A DNA stretch of 64,000 nt from Bacteroides pyogenes. GTDB taxonomy: Bacteria > Bacteroidota > Bacteroidia > Bacteroidales > Bacteroidaceae. The notes under the pieces were generated by a model. The model searched no databases. It was not told where the DNA came from and was given only the letters and a program-made list of their open reading frames with translations. Location of the stretch: assembly GCF_014196225.1 (NCBI RefSeq), contig NZ_JACIDI010000003.1, positions 1 to 64,000 of the forward strand, read 5' to 3'. A program made the position numbers and the translations under genes. Of the stretch, positions 29,702 to 39,141 are shown one piece after another; the first letter of the stretch is position 1; each line of letters opens with the position of its first letter.

Positions 29702-29740
29702 TACCTTTGTTTATATAATAGAAACTAAAACTGATAATTT

Positions 29741-30061
29741 ATGAACTTATTGATCGTCTTAATGCAAGCTCCTGCCGGAGCAGGAGGTGGAAGCATGATG
29801 TGGATTATGCTGATAGCCATGTTTGTTATCATGTATTTTTTTATGATCCGTCCTCAAAATAAGAAGCAGAAAGAAATAGCGAATTTCCGTAAGGCCCTTC
29901 AGGTGAATCAGCAGGTGATTACTGCCGGCGGAATTCATGGTATCATCAAGGAAATTACCGATGACTATGTGGTGCTTGAAATAGCTTCGAATGTAAAGAT
30001 CAAGATAGACAAGAATTCTATTTTCGCTGATGCTTCGGCTGTCAACACTCAGTCTAAGTAA
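29741..30061 (+). CDS. yajC: Sec translocon accessory subunit YajC
   Basis: 106 residues with one N-terminal membrane helix (MMWIMLIAMFVIMYFFM, about 19-35) followed by RPQNKKQKE and a small cytosolic domain (VITAGGIHGIIKEI, VKIKIDKNSI). Family knowledge: YajC associates with SecDF. A second possible -7 box (TACCTTTG) at 29702-29709 may give it extra transcription. Confidence 0.95.
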   Translation: MNLLIVLMQAPAGAGGGSMMWIMLIAMFVIMYFFMIRPQNKKQKEIANFRKALQVNQQVITAGGIHGIIKEITDDYVVLEIASNVKIKIDKNSIFADASAVNTQSK

Positions 30062-30085
30062 TCTCTCTCTTGTAAATAAAAGCCT

Positions 30086-31099
30086 ATGTTCGATCGTAGG
30101 AAAATAAAGTATTTGTATTTAAAAACATCCAGAAAAATTAAGGATTTCCTGCTTAGCGACGCAAGTGGGGAGTTCTTAATTTTTTTGTTTTTCTTCTTGA
30201 TAGCATCCGCGTTTTGGCTGATTCAAACTTTGAATAATGATTACGAAAAGGAGTTTTCTATCCCTATTCAGATGAAAAACGTGCCGAACGATGTCGTGCT
30301 GACCTCCGAGCCTTCTTCCGAACTTCGCATAAAGTTGAGAGACAAAGGGACGGTGCTTTTGAATTATATGCTGGGGCAGAGTTTTTTCCCCATAAATCTG
30401 AATTTTCAGGATTATAAAATGCGTAACAACCATATTAAGATTTATGCGTCTGAATTTGAAAAGAAAATACTCAATCAATTGGCTGTTTCTACAAAAGTAC
30501 TTTCGATAAAACCCGATACGCTGGATTATATTTATTCGGTAGGCAAGGCTAAACTGGTGCCGGTTCGCTTCCGCGGGAAAGTGACGGCAGGAGTTCAACA
30601 TTATATTTCCGATACGATTTATAATCCCGATTCGGTGTCGGTCTATGCACCTGTGGAAGTGTTGGATACCATTACGGCAGCTTATACGCGGGAGGACGAG
30701 ATCGAGAATATCTCGGATACCACCAGTCGCAAGCTCTCATTGGCGCCTGTGAAAGGGGCTAAGTTTATTCCCGGTACGGTTGAAGTGACGTTTCCGGTGG
30801 ATATGTACACCGAAAAAACGGTTGAAGTGCCTTTGCGCGGAGTAAACTTCCCTGCCGACAAAGTGTTCCGTGCCTTCCCGTCGAAGGTTCAAGTTACTTT
30901 CCAAGTCGGTTTGAAACGTTTTCGGAGTATCGACTCTACCGACTTTATGATTAATGTTTCTTACGAGGATTTGTTGAATTCGGGTTCAGATAAATATAAA
31001 GTGAAGTTGAAATCGTATCCGGAAGGAATCGCTCAAATCCGTATCGTACCCGAACAAGTTGATTTCCTGATCGAACAACTCTCTTCCGATGGTTACTAA
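30086..31099 (+). CDS. YbbR/CdaR-like domain protein
   Basis: 337 residues: a membrane helix near 28-48 ([17 protein letters not shown]) and an extracytoplasmic part with YbbR-like repeats, for example [16 protein letters not shown] and [13 protein letters not shown]. Family knowledge: YbbR/CdaR partners regulate the diadenylate cyclase CdaA in Firmicutes. No cdaA lies here, and Bacteroidetes homologues are often in this yajC-coaE context. The 3' end overlaps coaE by 11 bases. Confidence 0.85.
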   Translation: MFDRRKIKYLYLKTSRKIKDFLLSDASGEFLIFLFFFLIASAFWLIQTLNNDYEKEFSIPIQMKNVPNDVVLTSEPSSELRIKLRDKGTVLLNYMLGQSFFPINLNFQDYKMRNNHIKIYASEFEKKILNQLAVSTKVLSIKPDTLDYIYSVGKAKLVPVRFRGKVTAGVQHYISDTIYNPDSVSVYAPVEVLDTITAAYTREDEIENISDTTSRKLSLAPVKGAKFIPGTVEVTFPVDMYTEKTVEVPLRGVNFPADKVFRAFPSKVQVTFQVGLKRFRSIDSTDFMINVSYEDLLNSGSDKYKVKLKSYPEGIAQIRIVPEQVDFLIEQLSSDGY

Positions 31100-31706
31100 A
31101 ATAGGACTTACAGGTGGCATCGGCAGTGGAAAGAGTGTGGTTTCCCGATTGCTAAGAATAATGGGAATTCCTGTGTATGATTCGGATACGGAAGCGAAGC
31201 GGATTATTGCTACAGACCATACCGTTCATCGGCAATTATCAGAATTGATCGGTCAGGATATTCTTCGAAACGGAGAATTGAACCGTTCTTTGTTGGCATC
31301 TTATTTATTCGCAAAACCGAATCATGCCGAAGGAGTGAACCGCATTGTTCATCCTCGCGTGAAGGAAGATTTCATCAGGTGGGCTTCTTCATACGAAGGT
31401 GAAAAAACTGTTGTCGCTATGGAAGCAGCCATTCTTCTGGAAGCCGGTTTTAAGAGCGAAGTGGATTTTGTGGTGATGGTGTATGCTCCGCCGGAAGCAA
31501 GGATTGCGCGCGCCATGAAACGCGACGGATTGTCCCGAGAGCAGGTCGTCGCCCGTATCGATTCGCAGATGTGCGATGAACTCAAGAGGAAGCAGGCGGA
31601 TTTCGTGATAACGAATGATGGTGAGACCCCTCTCATACCGCAGGTTTTGGAGCTTATTTCTTTGCTATCTGAAAATAATCATTACCTTTGCTCCGCAAAA
31701 AAATAA
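31089..31706 (+). CDS. coaE: Dephospho-CoA kinase
   Basis: 205 residues with the P-loop GGIGSGKS at 9-16 and the CoaE features [18 protein letters not shown] and [19 protein letters not shown] (given in part). It phosphorylates dephospho-CoA in the last step of CoA synthesis. The start overlaps the YbbR-like gene, which supports cotranscription. The last 15 residues contain the promoter of the next gene. Confidence 0.96.
   Translation: MVTKIGLTGGIGSGKSVVSRLLRIMGIPVYDSDTEAKRIIATDHTVHRQLSELIGQDILRNGELNRSLLASYLFAKPNHAEGVNRIVHPRVKEDFIRWASSYEGEKTVVAMEAAILLEAGFKSEVDFVVMVYAPPEARIARAMKRDGLSREQVVARIDSQMCDELKRKQADFVITNDGETPLIPQVLELISLLSENNHYLCSAKK
31661..31690 (+). promoter_or_regulatory. Promoter of the DUF5606 gene inside coaE
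   Basis: TTTG at 31661-31664, 18 bases, then TACCTTTG at 31683-31690. It lies in the last codons of coaE and gives a leader of about 34 bases. Confidence 0.65.
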
Positions 31707-31730
31707 ATAATAAACAAAAAGGAATATACT

Positions 31731-32168
31731 ATGTTGAAGACTATCTTGTCTATCTCGGGCAAACCGGGATTATACAAACTTGTTTCGCAAGGAAAAAATA
31801 TGTTGATTGTCGAATCGATCAGCGCAGATAAAAAACGATTTCCCGCTTACGGGACTGAAAAAATTATCTCTTTGGCGGATATAGCCATGTATACCACTAC
31901 GGAGGAAGTTCCTTTGGCCAATGTGTTGAGCGCCATGAAGGAGAAAGAAAACGGAGCTGTGGCTTCTGTCGACCAGAAGAAAGCCACTTCGGAGCAGCTG
32001 CGCGAATATTTGGCGGAAGTATTGCCCGATTTCGATCGTGACCGGGTGTACACGGGAGATATCAAAAAGCTGATATCGTGGTACAATATTTTGGTTACCA
32101 ACGGTATTACCGATTTCGAACTGAAAGAAAAAGAAGAGTCTGCTCCTGAAGAGGAAGCGGCAGAGTAA
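31731..32168 (+). CDS. DUF5606 family protein
   Basis: 145 residues. The N-terminal part (MLKTILSISGKPGLYKLVSQ, ISADKKRFPAYG, KIISLADIAMYT) is the conserved DUF5606 region of Bacteroidetes. The C-terminus is acidic (EKEESAPEEEAAE). The protein is cytosolic and small. Function is unknown. It has its own promoter and no close downstream partner. The 293 bases after it hold only a short GC-rich inverted repeat near 32252-32284. Confidence 0.88.
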   Translation: MLKTILSISGKPGLYKLVSQGKNMLIVESISADKKRFPAYGTEKIISLADIAMYTTTEEVPLANVLSAMKEKENGAVASVDQKKATSEQLREYLAEVLPDFDRDRVYTGDIKKLISWYNILVTNGITDFELKEKEESAPEEEAAE

Positions 32169-32461
32169 GGCGGGAGGTGCTGAGATTTCCCGTATCGTTT
32201 TTTATCTTTCTCATTGCGGGAAGAAATATCTTCTCTTTCGTATCAACAACTGCGAGGCGTGTCCATAGAGGTGGGCGCGCCTCGTCTGTATGTATATCTT
32301 TGAAAATCCGTTTTACCGGACACACTGACCGGAACACTGTCCTCATATCTGCAAAATCCAAGATACTTGTTTCTTAAACGTATCTCCTTGTCTTACAGCC
32401 GTTCCTTTCGTAAGTCTGAAAAAGTACGTTTCAACGTCTCCGGTCGTCTTTACCAATCACC

Positions 32462-32662
32462 TTATAACTTATCATCATCATTGAAAAGTGTGTTGTTGGT
32501 TTTTCTTTTTAGAAACAACTGTTTTATTGTTAACCCAATAATTATGAGTCCTAAAACGATTGTGATCAGAATGAAAAAAGTGCCATGAAACGTTGTTACA
32601 ATCCCGAAAAAACTCCAGTATAGGAATAATTTCATAATTTTATGCCAAGCATTGTTTTTCAT
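32462..32662 (-). CDS. Small two-helix membrane protein, copy 2
   Basis: 66 residues starting MKNNAWHKIMKLFLYW, paralogous along its first 54 residues to the 55-residue protein at 18073-18240 and extended by a polar tail (NNTLFNDDDKL). Two hydrophobic helices are predicted. Directly upstream is only a remnant of the lipoprotein gene (about 32665-32800), so the membrane protein has again outlived its partner. Unknown function. Confidence 0.65.
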   Translation of the reverse strand: MKNNAWHKIMKLFLYWSFFGIVTTFHGTFFILITIVLGLIIIGLTIKQLFLKRKTNNTLFNDDDKL

Positions 32663-32664
32663 AA

Positions 32665-32800
32665 TTACTTGTTCCGGAAATGAGTATTATTGACAGATAC
32701 GGAAATCATCATATCTTATTTTTTCGTTTTCTGTTAATGATGTATCAGTATTTTCACATAAAAGCAGTATTCTCAAGTCTGTTGTGAACATCTCAACAGG
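32665..32800 (-). pseudogene. C-terminal remnant of the second lipoprotein copy
   Basis: Minus-strand words match the end of the lipoprotein at 18250-18470: TDTSLTENEKI versus TNTLLTESEKI, and MMISVSVNNTHFRNK versus MMISVSVNSAYFWNK, in two different frames here. The rest of the gene is missing. Upstream bases 32805-32894 resume similarity to the flank of copy 1 (19505-19613), which points to one internal deletion. Confidence 0.6.
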
Positions 32801-32888
32801 TCTTAAAATTAGAACTTTTTTTAGAAGTATGCAAGAAAGGAAATATAAATATTGGGGGCTCCAAATTTGATGGTCAATTATTTATCTC

Positions 32889-33240
32889 TTTGTTTGTTGC
32901 TGATAGAGCCTTTGTTTGTTGCTGATAGAGCCTTTGTTTGGTGCTAATAGAGCCTTTGTTTGCTGCTAATAGAGCTTTTGTTTTCCACTGATAGAGCCTT
33001 TGTTTGGTGCTGATAGAGCTTTTGTTTGGTGCTGATAGAGCTTTTGTTTGCTGCTGATAGAGCCTTTGTTTCTTACTGATGGAGATTTTGTCTGCTGCTA
33101 ATAGAGCTTTTGTTTGCTGCTGATGGAGATTTTGTTTTCCACTGATGAAGCTTTAGTTTCCCACTGGGGAAACTTTTGTTTCCCGCTGATGAAACTTTTG
33201 TTTCCCCACGGGGAAACTTTGGTTTCCCACCGATGAAACA
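32889..33240. repeat. Tandem array A, 22-bp period, about 16 units
   Basis: Units resemble TTTGTTTGCTGCTGATAGAG followed by two bases. The positions of the TGATAG/TAATAG word step by 22 (32901, 32923, 32945, 32967). Units at the right end diverge toward TTTCCCACTGATGAAAC. There are no unique spacers, so this is not CRISPR. It fills most of the 765-base gap between the small membrane protein and tRNA-Ala. Confidence 0.9.
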
Positions 33241-33427
33241 AAACGAACTATGAAAGTTCCGTTTCTGACGGCTATGGTTCCGTTCGAATTCGCATATTGT
33301 TATCGGAAAATAGGGGAATAAAAGAGTTGGAGAAGATGAAGCGGCGTGAATATGCAGAGAGTTTTTTTGAACAGTTCTCTTATTGAACTCTCGCTGCATG
33401 GCGACCGTCTGATTTCACTAAAGTTTG

Positions 33428-33501
33428 TGGAGCGTATCGGACTCGAACCGATCACCTTAACACTGCCAGTGTTACGCTCTAGCCAGATGAGCTAACGCCC
33501 C
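33428..33501 (-). tRNA. tRNA-Ala (anticodon GGC)
   Basis: 74 bases on the minus strand. The acceptor GGGGCGU pairs with ACGCUCC, the D arm is GCUC/GAGC, the anticodon stem UAACA/UGUUA encloses CUGGCAG with anticodon GGC, and the T arm AUCGG/CCGAU has loop UUCGAGU. CCA is not encoded. A minus-strand TATATTTG box at 33527-33520 is the likely promoter. Confidence 0.95.
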
Positions 33502-33519
33502 TTTTCTTTTTTGATGGCG

Positions 33520-33527
33520 CAAATATA
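33520..33527 (-). promoter_or_regulatory. -7 element of tRNA-Ala
   Basis: TATATTTG on the minus strand, 18 bases before the mature 5' end of the tRNA. Confidence 0.55.
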
Positions 33528-33585
33528 ATGCTATATTCTGAAATATTTGCTATGTTTGCGAAAATAAAATTTCAAAAAAGTAGAA

Positions 33586-33888
33586 ATGTTGATTTATAAT
33601 ACGACTTTTCAGGTGGAAGATGATGCGCACGATAATTTCCTGATTTGGATAAAAGAGAGTTATATACCTGAAATAGAGGCTCACGGAGCGTTGAAGAGTC
33701 CCCGCCTTTGCCGGATATTGAGCCATCGTGACGAAGGAAGCAGTTATTCTCTTCAATGGGAAGTGGAAAACAGCGGATTGCTGCATCGCTGGCATTTGGA
33801 GCAGGGAGCGCGTTTGAACGGCGAACTGACGAAGATTTTTAAAGATAAGGTGATAGGGTTTCCTACATTAATGGAGGTGGTAGAGTGA
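33586..33888 (+). CDS. DUF4286 family protein
   Basis: 100 residues. The pattern [19 protein letters not shown], the central SPRLCRIL and the final FPTLMEVVE are typical of DUF4286, a small alpha/beta protein of Bacteroidetes. Its stop overlaps the ruvC start by four bases (GTGA), a linkage common in this phylum. The biochemical role is unknown. Confidence 0.88.
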   Translation: MLIYNTTFQVEDDAHDNFLIWIKESYIPEIEAHGALKSPRLCRILSHRDEGSSYSLQWEVENSGLLHRWHLEQGARLNGELTKIFKDKVIGFPTLMEVVE

Positions 33889-34451
33889 TTCAGCCGGTAA
33901 AAGAAAAGATAATTTTGGGGATTGACCCGGGCACCACAATCATGGGTTACGGGGTGCTGAGAGTGACAGGGACAAAACCCGAAATGATTGCAATGGGAGT
34001 CATCGACTTGCGTAAGTTTGCCAATCATTATCTCAAGTTGCGGCACATCCACGAGCGCGTGTTGAGCATTATCGAAAGTTATCTGCCCGACGAACTGGCT
34101 ATCGAAGCTCCTTTCTTCGGAAAGAATGTGCAGTCGATGTTGAAGCTGGGACGGGCGCAAGGCGTAGCGATGGCGGTGGCTTTGAGCCGCGACATCCCCA
34201 TAGCCGAATACGCGCCGCTGAAGATTAAGATGGCGATTACCGGAAACGGACAGGCATCGAAAGAGCAAGTGGCGGATATGTTGCAACGGATGTTGCATTT
34301 GCCGAAGGCGGATATGCCCGCTTTTACGGATGCCACCGATGCGTTGGCGGCTGCTTATTGTCACTTCCTGCAAATGGGGCGGCCGGTTGTGGAAAAAGGT
34401 TACCATGGATGGAAGGACTTTATTGCGAAGAATCCCGACCGGGTGAAGTGA
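33885..34451 (+). CDS. ruvC: Crossover junction endodeoxyribonuclease RuvC
   Basis: 188 residues from a GTG start that overlaps the DUF4286 stop. The four acidic catalytic positions are present: Asp in GIDPGTT, Glu in [10 protein letters not shown], and two Asp in [11 protein letters not shown]. Family knowledge: RuvC cuts Holliday junctions in recombination repair. ruvA and ruvB are not in the window. Confidence 0.96.
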   Translation: MIQPVKEKIILGIDPGTTIMGYGVLRVTGTKPEMIAMGVIDLRKFANHYLKLRHIHERVLSIIESYLPDELAIEAPFFGKNVQSMLKLGRAQGVAMAVALSRDIPIAEYAPLKIKMAITGNGQASKEQVADMLQRMLHLPKADMPAFTDATDALAAAYCHFLQMGRPVVEKGYHGWKDFIAKNPDRVK

Positions 34452-34568
34452 ACCTGCCGATGGAGCGGGCGGACAAGATGATTTTCGGGCATGAACGGTT
34501 GGGGCGAGGCCGATGGACGGGATAGGCAATAGACAAAGACTCATCAGAAACAGAAAGAGAGTGTGGAA

Positions 34569-36575
34569 ATGAAGAAAGGAACAAATTATTTAGCGATATT
34601 GGGAGTGACTATGGCGACGACGATAATGAGTTGTTCTCCTGCGAAAAAGGAGTATGATTCTTACGAACTTTACCCGGTTCGTGCGGGAAGCCTCATCGAG
34701 ATGGAGTATACGCCGGCACAAACCGATTTCACGCTTTGGGCGCCTACGGCGGACGAAGTACGGGTGATGCTGTACGAGGCGGGCGAAGGCGGACATGCTT
34801 TTCAGACGGTGAAGATGCAACCGCAAGCGGATGGCACTTGGCAGGCAAGGGTGAACAGCGACTTGATGGGGAAATTCTATACGTTTAACGTGAAGATAAA
34901 GGATAAGTGGCAGGGCGATACTCCGGGCATCAATGCGAGGGCTGTGGGAGTAAACGGCAAACGCGCGGCTATTATCGACCTCCGGACTACCAATCCCGAA
35001 GGATGGGAAGCCGACCGCCGTCCTTTGCTGAAGTCTCCTGCGGATATGATTATCTATGAGATGCACCATCGCGACTTTTCCATCGATTCCACTTCGGGAA
35101 TTAAGCATCGGGGAAAATATTTGGCTCTGACCGAGCGCGGAACAACCAATCCCGACGGTCTGTCTACCGGTATCGACCATCTGAAGGAGCTGGGAGTCAC
35201 GCACGTTCATCTGCTCCCTTCGTTCGATTATGCGTCTATCGATGAAAGCAAGACGGAGGACAACCGGTATAACTGGGGGTATGACCCGCAAAACTACAAT
35301 GTGCCCGAAGGTTCTTATTCGACCGATCCGTACCGTCCCGAAGTTCGCATTAAAGAGTTCAAGCAAATGGTGCAGTCGTTGCACAAGGCCGGTATCGGAG
35401 TGATTATGGATGTGGTATATAACCATACGTTCAATACGGCCGAAAGTAACTTTGAGCGTACGGTGCCGGGCTATTTCTACCGGCATAAAAAGGACGGAAA
35501 GCCGGCAAACGGTTCGGGCTGCGGCAACGAGACTGCCAGCGAGCGGCCTATGATGCGCAAGTTCATGATAGAATCCGTGCTTTATTGGATAAACGAGTAT
35601 CACATTGACGGCTTCCGGTTCGACTTGATGGGGATTCACGACATCGAGACGATGAACGAAATACGCAAGGCGGTCGATGCCGTCGACCCTGCGATTTGTA
35701 TCTACGGCGAAGGATGGGCGGCGGAAACTCCGGAGTATCCCGCAGACTCTTTGGCTATGAAGAGTAATGTCTCCCGCATGCCGGGTATCGCGGTCTTTTC
35801 CGATGAATTGCGCGATGGCTTGTGCGGTCCCATCGGCGACAAGCATAAAGGAGCATTCCTTGCCGGACTTCCGGGAGGGGAGATGAGCGTCAAGTTCGGT
35901 ATTGCAGGCGCCGTTCGGCATCCGCAGGTAGACTGCAACGCGGTGAACTACAGCCGTGAAGCATGGGCGGAGCAGCCTGTACAGATGATCGGTTATGTTT
36001 CGTGTCACGACGGACTGTGCCTGACCGATCGGCTGAAGGCGACGATGCCCGATATCAGCCTCGAACAGTTGGCCCGTTTGGATAAACTGGCCCAGACAGT
36101 CGTATTTACGTCGCAAGGCATTCCTTTTATTTATGCCGGAGAAGAGGTGATGCGCGACAAACAGGGGGTGGAAAACAGTTATAAAAGCCCCGATGCGGTA
36201 AACGCCATCGACTGGAGGCGCAAGACTGTCCATGAAGATGTATATACTTATTATAAACGGCTGATCGAGCTGCGAAAGTCTCACTCGGCTTTCCGTATGG
36301 GTGATGCCGAGAAGGTGCGGAAACATCTGGAGTTCCTTCCGGTCGAGGGAAGCAACTTGATTGCTTTCCGCCTCAAAGAACATGCGAACGGAGACTCGTG
36401 GAAGGAGATTGTGGTAGCCTTCAATGCGCGCGATTCTTTTGCGGAAGTGGAGGTTCCCGCAGGAAAGTATACCGTTGTTTGCAGGGATGGCACGATCGAT
36501 CTTCGCGGATTGGGCGTTTTCAACGGGGAGAAGATAAGCATCCCGCCGCGATCGGCTTGGATTATGTACAGATGA
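34569..36575 (+). CDS. pulA: Type I pullulanase, lipoprotein
   Basis: 668 residues from ATG 34569. A GTG two codons upstream is possible but less likely. The signal ends in a lipobox (IMSCSPAKK). A CBM48-like domain (about 45-140) precedes the GH13 catalytic barrel. The pullulanase signature YNWGYDP is present, with the nucleophile Asp in GFRFDLMG, the acid Glu in YGEGW and SCHDGL. Family knowledge: it hydrolyses alpha-1,6 links in pullulan and branched starch. The lipid anchor puts it in the envelope, either periplasmic or on the cell surface. Confidence 0.95.
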   Translation: MKKGTNYLAILGVTMATTIMSCSPAKKEYDSYELYPVRAGSLIEMEYTPAQTDFTLWAPTADEVRVMLYEAGEGGHAFQTVKMQPQADGTWQARVNSDLMGKFYTFNVKIKDKWQGDTPGINARAVGVNGKRAAIIDLRTTNPEGWEADRRPLLKSPADMIIYEMHHRDFSIDSTSGIKHRGKYLALTERGTTNPDGLSTGIDHLKELGVTHVHLLPSFDYASIDESKTEDNRYNWGYDPQNYNVPEGSYSTDPYRPEVRIKEFKQMVQSLHKAGIGVIMDVVYNHTFNTAESNFERTVPGYFYRHKKDGKPANGSGCGNETASERPMMRKFMIESVLYWINEYHIDGFRFDLMGIHDIETMNEIRKAVDAVDPAICIYGEGWAAETPEYPADSLAMKSNVSRMPGIAVFSDELRDGLCGPIGDKHKGAFLAGLPGGEMSVKFGIAGAVRHPQVDCNAVNYSREAWAEQPVQMIGYVSCHDGLCLTDRLKATMPDISLEQLARLDKLAQTVVFTSQGIPFIYAGEEVMRDKQGVENSYKSPDAVNAIDWRRKTVHEDVYTYYKRLIELRKSHSAFRMGDAEKVRKHLEFLPVEGSNLIAFRLKEHANGDSWKEIVVAFNARDSFAEVEVPAGKYTVVCRDGTIDLRGLGVFNGEKISIPPRSAWIMYR

Positions 36576-36617
36576 CTTTATTTCAAAAACAGTTAACCAT
36601 ATAAATTTAGTGAAGTT

Positions 36618-37274
36618 ATGAAGTTTTTTATCGACACAGCCAACTTGGAGCAAATCAGAGAGGCATACGACCTCGGAGTATTGGACGGAGTGACCACCAA
36701 CCCTTCGTTGATGGCTAAAGAAGGAATCAAGGGCGTTCAGAATCAACGCGATCATTATGTGAAGATCTGCGAGATTGTGAAAGGCGACGTCAGCGCGGAA
36801 GTCATTGCCACCGATTATGAAGGCATGATTCGCGAGGGAGAGGAACTTGCTGCCCTCAATCCGCATATCGTAGTCAAGGTTCCCTGTATTGCCGATGGTA
36901 TTAAAGCTATCAAGCACTTTACGGCGAAAGGTATTCGGACCAATTGCACGTTGGTATTCTCCAAAGGTCAGGCTTTGCTTGCCGCAAAAGCCGGAGCCAC
37001 TTATGTTTCGCCTTTCGTCGGCCGGTTGGACGACATCTCTGAGGATGGCATCGCATTGGTTGCGGATATCGTAGAGATGTACCGTTATTACGGATACGAG
37101 ACGCAGGTGCTGGCAGCTTCCATTCGTCACACGAAGCATATCGTGGAGTGTGTGGAGGTGGGAGCCGATGTGGCTACTTGTCCGCTAAGTGCAATCAAGG
37201 GTCTGCTGAATCATCCGTTGACGGATTCCGGACTGAAGAAGTTTTTGGAAGACTATAAGAAAGTGAACGGATAA
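36618..37274 (+). CDS. fsa: Transaldolase-family enzyme (fructose-6-phosphate aldolase type)
   Basis: 218 residues, the short single-domain form. The start [24 protein letters not shown], the Schiff-base lysine in HIVVKVPC (about residue 86), [12 protein letters not shown] and [10 protein letters not shown] match the FSA/TalC group. The group includes both true transaldolases and fructose-6-phosphate aldolases. Given its presence in a Bacteroides, transaldolase activity in the pentose phosphate pathway is as likely as aldolase activity. It follows pulA by 42 bases. Confidence 0.9.
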   Translation: MKFFIDTANLEQIREAYDLGVLDGVTTNPSLMAKEGIKGVQNQRDHYVKICEIVKGDVSAEVIATDYEGMIREGEELAALNPHIVVKVPCIADGIKAIKHFTAKGIRTNCTLVFSKGQALLAAKAGATYVSPFVGRLDDISEDGIALVADIVEMYRYYGYETQVLAASIRHTKHIVECVEVGADVATCPLSAIKGLLNHPLTDSGLKKFLEDYKKVNG

Positions 37275-37308
37275 GACGGTTGCTTTTTTACAGCGTCTTT
37301 ATTCAAAA

Positions 37309-37409
37309 CATCGGCATCGAAGAGCCGGCAGACTGGGAAAAAAGAGATTCGATATGTCGAATGCGGATTCCCGGCGCGTTTGTTCTTCGATGCCGATATT
37401 TCTTTTTTT
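37309..37409. terminator. Highly structured terminator between convergent genes
   Basis: A perfect 14-bp stem (37310-37323 with 37384-37397) encloses a GCCGG/CCGGC stem and a smaller ATTCGA-TATG-TCGAAT hairpin. A T-rich tract (TTTCTTTTTTTG) follows on the plus strand. It separates the transaldolase gene from the sulfatase gene and can stop transcription of the former at least. Confidence 0.7.
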
Positions 37410-37432
37410 GATGCCGTAGAAAAGGGCTTTTC

Positions 37433-38956
37433 TTACATCTTCGGCAAAGTTACGTGGAAGTGCGGATTAGGCGTGTGTTGTTCGAAAACAATCTTTATCA
37501 TTTTCTTTACCATTTTCGGATACCGCGCGGCCACATCGGAATCTTCGTGGATGTCTGTAGCCAAGTTGTAAAGCGAAGGCTTGCCTTTCTTTACCAATAA
37601 TTTCCAATCACCCATCCTGACGGCTATCTGATCTGTTTCGTTGAATTCCCAATACAGAAAGTCGTGTTTCTTCTGCTTTTTCTTTCCTTGCAAGGTCGGT
37701 GCGAAAGAGATGCCGTCGAAGTATGTCTTTCCGCCTTTTTTGTTTGCGTACTTCTTTTGATAATCTTTCACTCCCGCCAATTCGCAGAATGTGGGCATCA
37801 GGTCGTAGAAAGCACAGATATGGTCGTTTACCGTGCCTTCGGGCACACGTCCCGGCCAGCGGGCAATGAAAGGAACACGGATACCTCCTTCGTGGCATTG
37901 GCGTTTAAGTCCTCTCAGCTTGCCGTCTCTGCCGAAGAACTCCGGATCGGCTCCTCCTTCTTCATGAGGTCCGTTATCGCTCGAAAAGATAACCAATGTG
38001 TTTTCATCCAACCCTTTTTCTTTCAGCTTTTTCAATACTTCGCCTACGTAATAATCGAGGCGGGTAATCATTCCGGCGAATTGCGCATGCGTATGCGTGA
38101 CGGCGTGGTATCTCGAGGCTTCGGCTCCTTTAAAGTCCTTGTCCGGATGGAACTTCGCTTTATATTCGTTCAGAATGGAGTCTTCCGGTTGCACCAGCTC
38201 CGCATGGGGTAAGGTGTAAGTAAATATGCCGAAAAACGGTTGTTCGCCGTTTTGGCTGTCCAACCACTCCAAGGCTTTTTGGTGGATCAGGTCCGCCGAA
38301 TATTGCGTACGTTTGAAATAATCGGGACCCGTCATCGGATAACGGATGTTTTCATCCATTACAACACGAACCACACCCGTATCGCCCAGAGCTTTGCTGT
38401 ATCTGTTCAGAAAATTGGGATAATAGGAGTGAGCCTGAAACTGGCAGATGTATCCGTAATACTCGTCGATTCCCCGTTTGTCGGGAGTGGAGACAGAACC
38501 TTCGTAGCCTCCTGCCCATTTGCCGAACATCCCGGTGGTATATCCGTTGTCTTTCATGATTTCGGGTAACACGATGTGATCGGGGTCGTAGGGGTGTTGC
38601 CCCACTACAGCGTATTCTTTGTTTTCACCATACATTACGGTAGGTGAGTTCGTCCAATACTCCTTGTTGCCTCTCACTTCGCAATGACCGATGTGTTGCC
38701 CTGTCATGAAAGCTGCCCGTGATGGCGCGCTGACCGGGCTTCCGGCATAAGCCTGGGTGAATAGCATCCCTTCTTTTGCCATGTTGTCCAAATGCGGTGT
38801 CCGGATGAATGGTTGTCCGTAACACCCCAAGTCTCCGTAACCCATGTCGTCGCAAAGAATAAAAATGATGTTGGGTTTCTCTTTGGTTTGTCCGTAGGCG
38901 AAGAGCGATGAGAGAAGCAGCGTGCTTCCCGTAAGACAGATTGATTGGTAATTCAT
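37433..38956 (-). CDS. Family S1 sulfatase, S-type (anaerobic maturation)
   Basis: 507 residues. A signal peptide (1-22, ends AYGQ) is followed by the alkaline-phosphatase-like fold with metal residues in LCDDMGYGDLGCYG and SDNGPHEEGG. The formylglycine site is SAPSRAAFMTG with serine in place of cysteine, so it needs an anaerobic sulfatase-maturating radical-SAM enzyme, which is not in the window. Family knowledge: Bacteroides S1 sulfatases act on sulfated mucins, glycosaminoglycans or plant and algal glycans. No SusC/D pair adjoins it, so the substrate is open. It is divergent from the kinase-RapZ gene. Confidence 0.94.
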   Translation of the reverse strand: MNYQSICLTGSTLLLSSLFAYGQTKEKPNIIFILCDDMGYGDLGCYGQPFIRTPHLDNMAKEGMLFTQAYAGSPVSAPSRAAFMTGQHIGHCEVRGNKEYWTNSPTVMYGENKEYAVVGQHPYDPDHIVLPEIMKDNGYTTGMFGKWAGGYEGSVSTPDKRGIDEYYGYICQFQAHSYYPNFLNRYSKALGDTGVVRVVMDENIRYPMTGPDYFKRTQYSADLIHQKALEWLDSQNGEQPFFGIFTYTLPHAELVQPEDSILNEYKAKFHPDKDFKGAEASRYHAVTHTHAQFAGMITRLDYYVGEVLKKLKEKGLDENTLVIFSSDNGPHEEGGADPEFFGRDGKLRGLKRQCHEGGIRVPFIARWPGRVPEGTVNDHICAFYDLMPTFCELAGVKDYQKKYANKKGGKTYFDGISFAPTLQGKKKQKKHDFLYWEFNETDQIAVRMGDWKLLVKKGKPSLYNLATDIHEDSDVAARYPKMVKKMIKIVFEQHTPNPHFHVTLPKM

Positions 38957-39141
38957 GTTATTTGTGTTTTTAAAGTGTGATTCCTTTTCAGGTTGTCTGC
39001 GACAAAAATACGATTCTCCGTTGAATTATTCACAACCTTGGCGGGTTATTTACTTTTTCTTTGCTCGAAAGGGTATGAATTTTAAATATAAATGGTTTTC
39101 TTTGTAAGAAATATGGTGAAATCGTAAAAAAAGACAAAAGA

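Noticed and set aside
32889..33240. Array A (also B and C) as CRISPR
   Set aside because: The units are contiguous with no unique spacers of 30 bases or so, and no cas gene is in the window.
33073..33399. A 108-codon minus-strand frame through array A
   Set aside because: It arises because part of the array happens to be open in this frame. The 22-base period is not a multiple of three, so no stable peptide repeat results, and there is no start context.
34590..37139. An 849-codon minus-strand frame antisense to pulA and fsa
   Set aside because: Both plus-strand genes are clear family members, and the antisense frame spans their boundary, which no real gene would do.
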